A stretch of 64,000 nucleotides of DNA from IOR16 sp963521065 (GTDB taxonomy: Bacteria; Bacillota; Clostridia; Peptostreptococcales; Anaerovoracaceae), in the NCBI GenBank assembly GCA_963521065.1, contig CAUQTI010000012.1, positions 1 to 64,000 of the forward strand. The letters are read 5' to 3'. The translations under genes were made by a program, and so were the position numbers. Positions 18,026 to 26,595 of this stretch are shown piece by piece. Below the pieces are notes generated by a model. It was not told where the DNA came from. It ran no database searches and saw only the letters and a program-made list of their open reading frames with translations. Position 1 is the stretch's first letter, and every line of letters begins with the position of its first letter.

Positions 18026-18950
18026 TAGAAAAATAGACGGTACCGTATTCAGCATTCAAAAAATGTCCATTCACGATGGTCCGGGAATCCGCTCCACTGT
18101 ATTTTTAAAAGGATGCCCTTTAACATGTTTGTGGTGCTCCAATCCAGAGAGTCAAAAAAGAGAGGAAGAAATCGCCTGCTTCGAAAACCGATGCGTGCAA
18201 TGTGGTTACTGCGCCGAGGTTTGCCCAAAACAAATTATCGAGCACGGCGGCAGCTATTCAATCTTAAAACGCCAAGACTGTGATATGTGTATGCAATGCG
18301 TGGAGGAATGCTGTACAAATGCAAAGAAAGCAATTGGACAGCGCTATGCAGTGGAAGAATTATACCAAGAAATTTTGAAAGACAAACCTTTTTATGATTC
18401 CTCCGGCGGCGGCGTCACCTTTTCCGGCGGTGAACCGCTTATGCAAGCAGACTTTCTCATAGAAATGCTGAAAATATGTAAAGAGAATGGAATTCATACG
18501 GCAATTGAAACAACCGGTATGGCAGACATTCTTAAGTTTATGGAAGTTTTAAAATATGTGGATTTAATCTATTTTGATTTAAAGCATATGGATAGAGACA
18601 CGCATATAAAACTTACTGGCGTACCAAATGATAAAATCCTTGAAAATCTCGCTCTCATCTCAAAAAAGCATGATAATATTGTGGTTCGCATTCCGGTCAT
18701 TCCGGGTTTGAATGACAGCGCAGAAAATATCCGAGAGACTGCGGCATATGCCGCTTCTCTCTCTATCCCCTGTATGGAATTGCTTCCTTACCATGATTTT
18801 GGAGAAAGTAAATACGGACAGCTGGGGCGTAAATATACCCTACCTCAGATTGAAAAACCTTCAGAAGAGGATATGGAAGCACTTGCCGAAGAAGCAAGAA
18901 ACGCAATTGGGATAAAGACAACCCAGGTATGTATTATGCAATCCATGTAA
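18009..18950 (+). CDS. Glycyl radical enzyme activase (for the HypD-like enzyme)
   Basis: This is a radical SAM protein of 313 residues. The cluster-binding CxxxCxxC is CPLTCLWC near residue 36, preceded by the activase signature HDGPGIRSTVFLKGC. A ferredoxin-like insert carries two more 4Fe-4S sites (CVQCGYCAEVC and CDMCMQCVEEC), followed by GGGVTFSGGEPL, the SAM-binding GGE motif. It uses SAM to abstract hydrogen from the glycine of its partner. The start overlaps the end of the upstream enzyme gene by 17 nt, a strong sign that the two work as a pair. A bidirectional terminator follows. Confidence 0.9.
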   Translation: MSDAANRKIDGTVFSIQKMSIHDGPGIRSTVFLKGCPLTCLWCSNPESQKREEEIACFENRCVQCGYCAEVCPKQIIEHGGSYSILKRQDCDMCMQCVEECCTNAKKAIGQRYAVEELYQEILKDKPFYDSSGGGVTFSGGEPLMQADFLIEMLKICKENGIHTAIETTGMADILKFMEVLKYVDLIYFDLKHMDRDTHIKLTGVPNDKILENLALISKKHDNIVVRIPVIPGLNDSAENIRETAAYAASLSIPCMELLPYHDFGESKYGQLGRKYTLPQIEKPSEEDMEALAEEARNAIGIKTTQVCIMQSM

Positions 18951-18959
18951 TTAACTGAT

Positions 18960-18999
18960 AAAAAAAGTTGTGCACCTGATATGATGCACAACTTTTTTA
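18960..18999. terminator. Bidirectional terminator
   Basis: AAAAAAGTTGTGCA pairs with TGCACAACTTTTTT around a 10-nt loop. It sits between the converging activase gene and epimerase gene and can serve both strands. Confidence 0.85.
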
Positions 19000-19019
19000 T
19001 TGGTTTTCAGTCTCTATTA

Positions 19020-20027
19020 TTAATCGAGCACAAATCCCTGCGGAAACGGATCCTTCGGATCGAGTATCCAAGTGGCAAAACCAGTTACACAGGCATTTCC
19101 TGTAATTCTTGGACAAATGGCAGCCACTCCTCCAACCGTAGTCTCTTCGACAATCTCGCACTTAAATAAAGAACCGATGACACTTTCGTGGACAAAGCTG
19201 TCTCCCACTTTTAATTTTCCTTCCTCAAATAGAAGTGCTGCTTTTGCGGAAGTCCCTGTACCGCAGGGAGAACGATCCACAACCTTCGGCAAGCCTACCA
19301 CACAATTCTGAATGTCCGCTTCTGCACTCTTCGGCGGCCCCGAGAATTCCACATGCGTTACGCGGTCCACAAAGCTCAGCTCCGGATGACGAATCTCCAC
19401 TTGTTCGTTGATATCCTTTGCAATTGACTGGGCCGCTTCTATCATTTTCCCACAATTTCTAGGTTCTATTGTCAGCCCTACACTGGAAGCCGGCAGAATT
19501 GCATATACGTTCCCACCCCATGAAATATCCAACGTCAGCTTACCAAATTCTTTTGTGTTCACTTCAATATTTCTCTTCAATACCAGCGACGGCGCATTGA
19601 GGAAGGAAACCTCCTGCACAACTCCATCCTCCACCTTTGCTTCTACGACGACAACCCCGGCAGCGGTATCCAGCTTAATGACAGTAATAGGCTCTTTGAC
19701 CTCAACCAAACCGGATTCAATCAAAGCCACTGATACCCCCATCGTATCGTGACCGCACATAGGCATCCACCCGCTGGCTTCAAAATACAAGACTCCCACA
19801 TCCGTCCCCGGCGTGCATGGTTCTGTAATCAAAGTAGCCGACATAATTTCGCTCCCTCTCGGCTCGTCACATAACAGCCTGCGAAACCAATCCTCGTTTT
19901 CCTTCATATAGGAGTACTTCTCTGCCATCGTCTTCCCCGGAATATTTCGAAAACCACTTACAACATTACGCGTAGGCTGCCCAAGTGTGTGCGTTTCAAC
20001 CGTTCTGAATAGCTTTCTTGCCTTCAT
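19020..20027 (-). CDS. Proline racemase-family 4-hydroxyproline epimerase
   Basis: This protein of 335 residues carries both catalytic cysteines of the two-base racemase mechanism: Cys91 in MPMCGHDTMG and Cys255 in DRSPCGTGTS. The related 3-hydroxyproline dehydratases lack the second Cys, so an epimerase or racemase is favoured. Such enzymes invert C2 of proline or 4-hydroxyproline, for example cis-4-hydroxy-L-proline to trans-4-hydroxy-D-proline. The gene is divergent from the second activase/enzyme pair and has its own -24/-12 promoter. This fits a role in making the D-configured substrate for that enzyme. Proline racemase activity is the main alternative. Confidence 0.8.
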   Translation of the reverse strand: MKARKLFRTVETHTLGQPTRNVVSGFRNIPGKTMAEKYSYMKENEDWFRRLLCDEPRGSEIMSATLITEPCTPGTDVGVLYFEASGWMPMCGHDTMGVSVALIESGLVEVKEPITVIKLDTAAGVVVVEAKVEDGVVQEVSFLNAPSLVLKRNIEVNTKEFGKLTLDISWGGNVYAILPASSVGLTIEPRNCGKMIEAAQSIAKDINEQVEIRHPELSFVDRVTHVEFSGPPKSAEADIQNCVVGLPKVVDRSPCGTGTSAKAALLFEEGKLKVGDSFVHESVIGSLFKCEIVEETTVGGVAAICPRITGNACVTGFATWILDPKDPFPQGFVLD

Positions 20028-20091
20028 TCTTACACCATTCCCTTTCTTCCAAATGCACTTTTTAGTGCTTCCAATATTTCAGTAAAATAAA

Positions 20092-20109
20092 GAGCAAAAA
20101 ATATGCCAA
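20092..20109 (-). promoter_or_regulatory. Sigma-54 promoter of the epimerase gene
   Basis: On the minus strand the sequence reads TTGGCATATTTTTTGCTC. It has the -24 TGGCA block and the -12 TTGC block with the GG-to-GC distance of 12 nt required by sigma-54. The predicted start point is near 20082, about 55 nt ahead of the epimerase ATG. Confidence 0.75.
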
Positions 20110-20182
20110 CCGAAAAATTACAGAGTAAAGCAGGCTAATTCCTGCATTAAGCCGAAATAATTGTGTAGATGCACCGGTATAA

Positions 20183-20200
20183 GTGTCAAAAATGATACAC
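20183..20200 (+). promoter_or_regulatory. Putative activator site 1
   Basis: GTGTCAAAAATGATACAC is an 18-bp dyad and the first of three near-identical copies in this divergent region. It is centred about 110 bp upstream of the predicted epimerase start point, a normal distance for a sigma-54 activator. Confidence 0.6.
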
Positions 20201-20211
20201 TGCCATTTTTT

Positions 20212-20229
20212 ATGTATCATAAAAGACAC
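20212..20229 (-). promoter_or_regulatory. Putative activator site 2
   Basis: On the minus strand it reads GTGTCTTTTATGATACAT, matching site 1 at 13 of 18 positions including both half-sites. It lies 29 bp from site 1 centre to centre, close to three helical turns, which suits cooperative binding. Confidence 0.55.
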
Positions 20230-20317
20230 ATTTAATCTATTTTTATTTTGAGACAAGCAGTATTCTGGTCTTTTCCTGCGTTTTCATGTCGAAAACTGTA
20301 AAAACGCCGCCATAAAT

Positions 20318-20335
20318 GTGTCAATTACTATACAC
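20318..20335 (+). promoter_or_regulatory. Putative activator site 3
   Basis: GTGTCAATTACTATACAC keeps the outer GTGTC and ATACAC half-sites. It is centred about 159 bp upstream of the predicted start point of the second activase gene, so it could serve that promoter. Confidence 0.55.
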
Positions 20336-20457
20336 TTATTATTCTCCCTTTTTATTAATACTGCTTTTCATAAGTGCTTTAGGGCTACTTATCAAGCGTT
20401 TTGCCTCTATTATACTTATTTTAGCACAGAATCTCCCACAAACCACCTCGTTTTTAC

Positions 20458-20475
20458 TTGGCACATATTTTGCTT
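20458..20475 (+). promoter_or_regulatory. Sigma-54 promoter of the second activase operon
   Basis: TTGGCACATATTTTGCTT matches the sigma-54 consensus TGGCAC-N5-TTGC at every key base and has correct spacing. The predicted start point is near 20485, just ahead of the AGGAGG of the activase gene. Confidence 0.85.
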
Positions 20476-20509
20476 TATATAATGGCAGAAAGGAAGGAGG
20501 CGTTATTTG

Positions 20510-21430
20510 ATGATATTTAACATCCAACGGTGTTCCATTCACGACGGAAACGGACTGCGAACATTAGTATTTTTTAAGGGCTGCCCTCTAAGATGCCCCT
20601 GGTGTTCCAATCCTGAATCACAGTCGTACCAAGCAGATATTATGGAATCTCCGGTAAGATGTATCGCCTGCGGTGCATGCAAGACAGCTTGTCCGCAATT
20701 CGCAATCTCAGATGATTATAGAATAGACAGAGACCTCTGCACGCATTGCTATCGATGTACAGACTGTTGCTACGCGGAAGCAAAGCGTATCGCAGGAAGA
20801 GAGTATTCCGTCGCAGAGCTTTACAAGGAAATACAAAAGGATCGTTCCTTTTATTCCATACACGGAGGAGGGGTAACCTTTTCCGGAGGCGAGCCATTGA
20901 CACATCCAAAGTATTTAAAGGAAATTGCAGAAAAATGCCATAACAATCGAATCAATGTTGTGGTAGAAAGCTGCGGTTACGGCGAATACGAAATGTTTAA
21001 ATCAGCGCTTCCCTATATCGATTCTATGTTTATGGATATCAAGCATATCCACGCAGAAACACATAAAACCCTGACGGGAGTAAGTAATGAACTAATCCTC
21101 GACAACATAAAGCGTATCTCAGAATTCGGCATCCCTATCACGATACGCACCCCTGTTGTTCCGGGCTATACGGATTCTCAGGAAAATATAGAAGGAATTT
21201 CAAAATTTATCAGCACATTACCTACCGTAAGAGAATACGAGCTTCTGCAATACCACAACTTCGGAGAGCCGAAATACCACGCACTTGGAAGACCTTATGC
21301 GCTCAAAGAAGTCAAAGCACCATCCGATCAAGAAATGAATGACCTTGTCCGATGTGCAAATCGAATACTGCAACCGTTAAAAAAAGAGTGCTACTGGACA
21401 AAAAATAATAAAAAAGAAGTCATCGTTTAA
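20510..21430 (+). CDS. Glycyl radical enzyme activase (for the second enzyme)
   Basis: This is a radical SAM activase of 306 residues. The signature HDGNGLRTLVFFKGC leads into CPLRCPWC. A two-cluster ferredoxin insert (CIACGACKTAC and CTHCYRCTDCC) precedes GGGVTFSGGEPL. I use ATG 20510; TTG 20507 directly before it is possible. AGGAGG lies 9-10 nt upstream, and the sigma-54 promoter is only about 25 nt before that. It is 134 nt ahead of the second glycyl radical enzyme gene, its probable partner. It is clearly diverged from the first activase, which suggests separate partners. Confidence 0.88.
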   Translation: MIFNIQRCSIHDGNGLRTLVFFKGCPLRCPWCSNPESQSYQADIMESPVRCIACGACKTACPQFAISDDYRIDRDLCTHCYRCTDCCYAEAKRIAGREYSVAELYKEIQKDRSFYSIHGGGVTFSGGEPLTHPKYLKEIAEKCHNNRINVVVESCGYGEYEMFKSALPYIDSMFMDIKHIHAETHKTLTGVSNELILDNIKRISEFGIPITIRTPVVPGYTDSQENIEGISKFISTLPTVREYELLQYHNFGEPKYHALGRPYALKEVKAPSDQEMNDLVRCANRILQPLKKECYWTKNNKKEVIV

Positions 21431-21564
21431 AAAGATTTCACAAAAGAACTGTACATCAGTTTCAAATAAATAATTTAAAACATCAAAATATCGGCACACG
21501 CATCTAAATTGCTTCATTTTTCAAGAATTTAATTTATTTGCTACCTGCCAAAAGGAGGATTCAT

Positions 21565-23919
21565 ATGATTTCAGAAAGAATAGTCAGACTTGCCGAAAAG
21601 GTTCGTAATACACCCGCTGCCATTTGCCTAGACCGCGCGCGTTTAATTACAAAATTTTACAGTGCTCCATCTATGGAACCATTTATACTTCGAAGAGCAA
21701 AATCCTTTCAATATGTATTAGAAAATAAGGAAATATTTATTGATGACGACTCCATCTTAGCCGGACATTTAGCATCACGTCTTCACGCAGTCCCTCTATA
21801 TCCAGAGGTAACAGCATGGCTGTACGACGATTTGGATACAATCGATACAAGAAGCTCGGATCACTTTGAGTTTATGCCCGGAGAAAAAGACGAATTGCGA
21901 AGCATCGTTGAAAGCTGGAAAGGCAGAACCTTTGGGGATTTGACCGGCGCCTTGGTGGATGAAGATATGAGCACGATGATTGAGATCGGCATCTTCACAA
22001 AGGGCGTTTCTAATCTATCTACTATGAACCATGCACCAGCATACTACGACATGGTAAATCGTGGATATCGTTACTATATCAACCAATGCAAAGAAAAGAT
22101 TGCGGCTCTGGAAGATATGGATATTGATACTATGGAAAGCCAGCTTACATGGCAGAGCATGATTATCGTAATGGAATCCATTATCAAATTCGCCCATAGA
22201 TACGCCGACTTAGCAGAGAAAATGGCGGAGGAATGCTCGGATAACGAAAGAAAGGCACAGCTTCTTACCATGGCTGAAAACTGCCGTCTCGTTCCGGAAA
22301 ATCCACCTCAGAATTTTCAGCAAGCTGCACAGCTCGTATGGTTTACACACCTTGCATTGATGATGGAGGTAAACGGTGGCGACCACTGCATCGGTCGCTT
22401 CGACCAATACATGTATCCTTTCTATAAAAAGGATTTGGAAAATGGAGTAAGCGAAGCGTTTATCTCTGATATTGTACACGAATTTAAGCTGAAATTCGGA
22501 GAACTCTGGGTGCTTCGGACAAATCGAGAATCGCAAGCCTATCCGGGTTGTCCTCTTTGGATACACATGATGATTGGGGGCATTCTTCCGAACGGCAAAG
22601 ACGGCTGCAATGCGCTTACAGACCTGATACTGCACTGTATGGATGATTTGCAGACCAAAGAGCCTTGCATTTCCTTCCGCTACCACGACGGTGTAAATGA
22701 AGAAACGTTCCGCTTAGCTTTGGCCGTCGCCAGAAAAGGAGGGAGCCATCCCGCTTTCTTTAATGACAGTACCAATATCTCACACCTTTTGGGCCTAGGC
22801 CACACATTAAAAGAAGCCAGAGATTGGGGAATCTGTGGGTGCATCGAGCCGAGTGTACCGGGAATTACTGATTTTCAGTCCAATGCAGGTTACTTTAATC
22901 CAATTAAAGTATTTGAGCTCACAATGAACGATGGAATGGATCCTGTCACGAAAGTGCAGATTGGCCCGCACACCGGTGATGTCAGAACATTCACCTCAAT
23001 TCAGCAGCTCATGGATGCTTACGAAGCCCAGCAGGCCTTTTTTATGAAAAAGTTTATCGTCCTGTTCAACCGAATCGTATCCATGCATGCACAGGCTTTG
23101 CCGACAATCACAGGCTCCTGCTTCACTTATGGATGCATCGAAAAAGGAAGAATCTTGCAGCGTAAAGGCGCAGATCACCGCTATTCTGCTGTTGCGATAT
23201 CCGGGGTTGCCAATGTTGTGGATTCCCTGTCTGCAATTGAAGAATGTGTATTTAATAAAAAATATTTGACCATGGCACAGCTGATGGAGCTTTTGGAAAC
23301 AAATTTTGAAGGCAAAGAAAATATGCGCCAGCTATTGATTAACAAGGCCCCAAAATACGGTAATAACATCGAATCGGCAGATGAGTATGCACGTTGGCTT
23401 GCCGACCTCTGCAACGAACAAGTTGTACAGTATAAAGACGGGCGGGATGGGCAGTACACGATTGTAATATCGTCACAGTCTTACAACGTAGTCCTGGGCC
23501 GCTTAATTGGAGCGACACCGGACGGAAGACGGGCCTTTGAAGATCTTGCAGACAATGCGTCACCTATGATTGGGATGGATTTAAATGGCCCTACTGCCGT
23601 TGTGAACTCTATCAGCTCCCTTGACCCGTTAATTCCGCAGAGTGGCGTATTGGTCAATCAACGCTTTGACCCAGCTGTTATCAAAGGAGAAAAAGGCCTG
23701 AATATATTAGAAACGGTAATTCGCACCTTCTTTGACAAGCATGGGCAGCACATTCAGATTAACGTAGTAGACAATGAGACCCTTCGTGCTGCACAAAAGG
23801 ACCCTCAATCCTACCGCAACATCATGGTACGTGTAGCAGGCTACTCCGCGTATTTCGTCGATCTTGAAAAGGACATTCAAGATAACATTATCTCGAGGAC
23901 CTTACAAACATCCCTATAA
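21565..23919 (+). CDS. Second glycyl radical enzyme, candidate 4-hydroxyproline C-N lyase (HplG type)
   Basis: This protein of 784 residues starts at the ATG after AAAGGAGG. Catalytic Cys426 and Glu428 are in CGCIEP, the radical Gly759 in RVAGYS, and His156 in TMNHAPAYY. In the substrate loop it reads EVNGGDH, so the HypD Asp is Val269 and the GHS triplet is lost. It should therefore not do the HypD reaction. HplG, a known relative, opens the ring of trans-4-hydroxy-D-proline to 2-amino-4-oxopentanoate, which OrtAB cleaves. OrtAB lies downstream and an epimerase lies divergently upstream. I therefore infer HplG-type chemistry; a different hydroxylated cyclic amino acid is the alternative. Confidence 0.7.
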   Translation: MISERIVRLAEKVRNTPAAICLDRARLITKFYSAPSMEPFILRRAKSFQYVLENKEIFIDDDSILAGHLASRLHAVPLYPEVTAWLYDDLDTIDTRSSDHFEFMPGEKDELRSIVESWKGRTFGDLTGALVDEDMSTMIEIGIFTKGVSNLSTMNHAPAYYDMVNRGYRYYINQCKEKIAALEDMDIDTMESQLTWQSMIIVMESIIKFAHRYADLAEKMAEECSDNERKAQLLTMAENCRLVPENPPQNFQQAAQLVWFTHLALMMEVNGGDHCIGRFDQYMYPFYKKDLENGVSEAFISDIVHEFKLKFGELWVLRTNRESQAYPGCPLWIHMMIGGILPNGKDGCNALTDLILHCMDDLQTKEPCISFRYHDGVNEETFRLALAVARKGGSHPAFFNDSTNISHLLGLGHTLKEARDWGICGCIEPSVPGITDFQSNAGYFNPIKVFELTMNDGMDPVTKVQIGPHTGDVRTFTSIQQLMDAYEAQQAFFMKKFIVLFNRIVSMHAQALPTITGSCFTYGCIEKGRILQRKGADHRYSAVAISGVANVVDSLSAIEECVFNKKYLTMAQLMELLETNFEGKENMRQLLINKAPKYGNNIESADEYARWLADLCNEQVVQYKDGRDGQYTIVISSQSYNVVLGRLIGATPDGRRAFEDLADNASPMIGMDLNGPTAVVNSISSLDPLIPQSGVLVNQRFDPAVIKGEKGLNILETVIRTFFDKHGQHIQINVVDNETLRAAQKDPQSYRNIMVRVAGYSAYFVDLEKDIQDNIISRTLQTSL

Positions 23920-23957
23920 TTCCCTGAACCGATGTATGTAACATCTCTATCCTTCAT

Positions 23958-23985
23958 CCCGTGTGGCAGACCTCTGCCACACGGG
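23958..23985 (+). terminator. Strong hairpin after the second glycyl radical enzyme gene
   Basis: A perfect 13-bp stem (CCCGTGTGGCAGA/TCTGCCACACGGG) with a 2-nt loop follows the stop by about 40 nt. It lacks a proper T tract, so it may protect the upstream mRNA or attenuate rather than fully terminate. Confidence 0.5.
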
Positions 23986-24000
23986 CAATTCTAACCTTGA

Positions 24001-24025
24001 AAGGAGGTGCCCTCTATGAGATAAT
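24001..24025 (+). other. Strong ribosome site with a two-codon ORF
   Basis: AAAGGAGGTG is followed 6 nt later by ATG AGA TAA. The ribosome site is near-perfect but serves only Met-Arg-stop, 65 nt ahead of the NhaC gene. It is either a scar of a lost gene or a minimal leader ORF. Confidence 0.35.
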
Positions 24026-24089
24026 ATAAATACCCCCAGAACAATCAGAGTATTTCGACTATAAGTAAATTAAAATTCGGGAGGTAACC

Positions 24090-25529
24090 ATGAATATTAG
24101 CAAAAATATCAAAGTTCCAAGTTTTTTCCAATCTTTAGTTTTGTCGATACTATTAATACTTATCTTATTATTAAGTGTTACAGTTTTTGATCTAGATATT
24201 CAGTTGGCATTATTCGCTTGTGTAATTATTACCGCAAGTTATGCTTCCTACTTAGGGTACAAATGGATAAAGATTGAAAAGATGATTACCGATGGCATTC
24301 ACAGCATCCTGATTGCCGTGTTGATTCTTATGCTTATCGGTATCGTAATTGCAACCTGGATCGCATCCGGAACCATTCCCTATATTATTTATATGGGCCT
24401 AAAGCTTATTTCTCCAAAATTCTTCCTGCTCTCTGCCTGTCTAACCTGCGCCTTTATGTCAATGGCGACCGGAAGCTCCTGGTCTTCTGCAGGAACAGTA
24501 GGTATCGCCTTTATGGGCATCGGTGCAGGCTTAGGTGTCAGTCCCGCAATGACAGCAGGTGCAATTGTCAGCGGTGCTTATTTTGGAGATAAACAATCCC
24601 CTTTCTCTGATACTACAAATTTGGCTTCTGCATTATCGGGCACTACCTTGTTCGAGCACATGTCTTCCATGGTATGGACCACTACCCCTTCTCTGATTAT
24701 CAGCCTCGCAGTTTACGGAATTTTAGGCTTTACCAGTTCCGTGAATTCTATGGATAACACGGCAACCGTTGATATGTATTTATCTAATTTAGAAGCAAAT
24801 TTTAATTTATCCCCTATTTTATTATTACCGATTGCAATCCTAATCATCGTAATCGTAAAGAAAAGCCCCGCCTTACCGGGCCTTGTCGGCTCCGCACTCG
24901 TCGGTGCCGTTTTCGCGGTGTTCTTTCAAAAAGTATCCTTTTCGGATATCGGACATTATATGTTTAACGGGTATTCTATAGAGACAGGAGTTGCTCAGAT
25001 TGATTCCCTCTTAAACAGAGGCGGTCTTTATAATATGCTATGGACGGTAAGCTTCTACTTTATGGCATGCGTGCTAGGGTCTATATTAGACCATACGGGT
25101 GTATTACGAGTCTTACTTGAAAAATTAGCCGGTGTAACAAAGTCAGTTGGAAGCCTTGTTACTGCAACATTGGCCTCTTCTTTCTCAATGTGCGTCTTTA
25201 CCGGTTCACTGGAAAGCTCCATGCTGGTAACCTCCAAATTGTTTGCTCCTGCTTACGATGATTTAAACTTAGATCGAAAAGTGCTGTCCAGAAGCTTAGA
25301 GGATGCCGGCACTATGCTCGCACCTTTGATTCCATGGAATTCAAACGGAGTATTTATGGCGACTACCTTAGGTGTTGCGACCATTAACTATCTTCCATAT
25401 GCATTCTTAGGCCTATTAACCCCAGTTTTCGCAATCATTTTAGCCTATACTGGAATCGGCATATTCTATAAAAACAATCAAAAAGAAATTGTCAAAGAAA
25501 ATGTAGATATGCAAGAAAAACTGTCTTAA
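24090..25529 (+). CDS. NhaC-family Na+/H+ antiporter
   Basis: This membrane protein of 479 residues has about 11-12 hydrophobic helices. The family stretches CAFMSMATGSSWSSAGTVGI and GAYFGDKQSPFSDTTNLAS are present, the latter with the charged Asp residues expected in the ion path. The start follows GGGAGGTAACC. NhaC proteins exchange sodium and protons, and some relatives carry amino or organic acids. NhaC genes also recur in clostridial ornithine-oxidation clusters that contain OrtAB. Here it could support the sodium-coupled symporter encoded 2 kb downstream or carry a substrate. Confidence 0.82.
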   Translation: MNISKNIKVPSFFQSLVLSILLILILLLSVTVFDLDIQLALFACVIITASYASYLGYKWIKIEKMITDGIHSILIAVLILMLIGIVIATWIASGTIPYIIYMGLKLISPKFFLLSACLTCAFMSMATGSSWSSAGTVGIAFMGIGAGLGVSPAMTAGAIVSGAYFGDKQSPFSDTTNLASALSGTTLFEHMSSMVWTTTPSLIISLAVYGILGFTSSVNSMDNTATVDMYLSNLEANFNLSPILLLPIAILIIVIVKKSPALPGLVGSALVGAVFAVFFQKVSFSDIGHYMFNGYSIETGVAQIDSLLNRGGLYNMLWTVSFYFMACVLGSILDHTGVLRVLLEKLAGVTKSVGSLVTATLASSFSMCVFTGSLESSMLVTSKLFAPAYDDLNLDRKVLSRSLEDAGTMLAPLIPWNSNGVFMATTLGVATINYLPYAFLGLLTPVFAIILAYTGIGIFYKNNQKEIVKENVDMQEKLS

Positions 25530-25571
25530 AAGCAACCAAAATTAAAATTTTCATCTTTTCATCTCAAATGA

Positions 25572-25697
25572 CTGCCTTCCGCACAAAGGGTACATGCCAA
25601 TGCAAACGACACCATCTTTGCAAATGGCGTGGATCCTCGCGGGCTGGAGGCAATCTTTGAAACAATAACACCCTGCGAAATAAAGGAGGATAACAAT
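25572..25697 (+). pseudogene. Possible remnant of a protein-coding gene
   Basis: One frame with no start codon reads VHANANDTIFANGVDPRG followed by LEAIFETITPCEIKED before it meets the ribosome site of the next gene. The residue mix looks protein-like and unlike random intergenic DNA, so it may be the 3' end of a deleted gene. I do not recognise the parent family. Chance remains possible. Confidence 0.3.
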
Positions 25698-25701
25698 TAC
25701 G

Positions 25702-26574
25702 ATGGATACAAGAGTAAAGGGAGATACTCATATTTTTGCAAGTATCGGAGATCCAGTCAAGTACAGTTTGTCACCGCAAATACACAACAGCATATTCAGT
25801 TTAAATCATTTAAACAATATCCACCTTACATTTAAGATTGCCGAAGGCGATTTGGAAAACTACATTCATATTATTCGAAATAACTTTTCAGGGATAAGTG
25901 TTACAAAGCCGCATAAGCAAAGTATTATCCCTTATTTAGACCAAATTGATGAAGATGCAGCAAAATTTCAGGCTGTAAATGCAGTGAAGATTGAAAATGG
26001 CCTTCTAAAAGGCTACAACACAGACGGCTATGGCTTTGTCAAAAGCCTTGAATTACACAATATAGATATCGACGGTAAGAAAATTCTTTTAATCGGTGCA
26101 GGAGGTGCTTCAAGAGTTCTTGCCTTTGAAATATTACGGTTGGGCGGAAAGCTTACAATTACAAACAGAAGCCTAAAAAATGCGCTTAAACTAAAAGATG
26201 ACCTTTTGCAATATTTTAACCAAGAACAAGTCACCATCTGCGAAATGGATGATTTGACTTGTGGGTATTTCGGGATTGTGAATGCGACTCCCATCGGGAT
26301 GGCTCCGGATATTGGAAACGCCCCTATTGAAGAGCCTATTTTAAAAGGAAGCAATTTTGTCTTTGATTTAATTTATAACCCGGAACGTACTTTATTGCTT
26401 GATTATGCAAAAAAAGAAGGCTGTAAATGCATCAACGGATTTTCTATGTTATTTTATCAGGCAATAAAAGCGCAAGAAATTTGGACCGGCAAAATAACTG
26501 ATAAAGCCGCGCTGCTGAAAGTAAAAGAAGAAATTGAGGAATACCTGAGAAACGATGCTGTAACGGCAAAATGA
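25702..26574 (+). CDS. Shikimate dehydrogenase-like oxidoreductase
   Basis: This protein of 290 residues starts after AAAGGAGG. The AroE pattern is clear: SLSPQIHNS near the substrate site, VTKPHK with the catalytic Lys, NTDGYG with the catalytic Asp, the Rossmann loop GAGGASR and NATPIGM. AroE reduces 3-dehydroshikimate with NADPH. The gene lies inside a catabolic operon and not with other aromatic biosynthesis genes, so it may be a paralogue recruited for another keto/hydroxy pair. A biosynthetic AroE that happens to be here cannot be excluded. Confidence 0.75.
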   Translation: MDTRVKGDTHIFASIGDPVKYSLSPQIHNSIFSLNHLNNIHLTFKIAEGDLENYIHIIRNNFSGISVTKPHKQSIIPYLDQIDEDAAKFQAVNAVKIENGLLKGYNTDGYGFVKSLELHNIDIDGKKILLIGAGGASRVLAFEILRLGGKLTITNRSLKNALKLKDDLLQYFNQEQVTICEMDDLTCGYFGIVNATPIGMAPDIGNAPIEEPILKGSNFVFDLIYNPERTLLLDYAKKEGCKCINGFSMLFYQAIKAQEIWTGKITDKAALLKVKEEIEEYLRNDAVTAK

Positions 26575-26595
26575 AATAGAAAGGAACTGAAAATA

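Noticed and set aside
19020..20027. trans-3-hydroxyproline dehydratase for the racemase-family gene
   Set aside because: Both catalytic cysteines (91 and 255) are present, whereas that dehydratase lacks the second.
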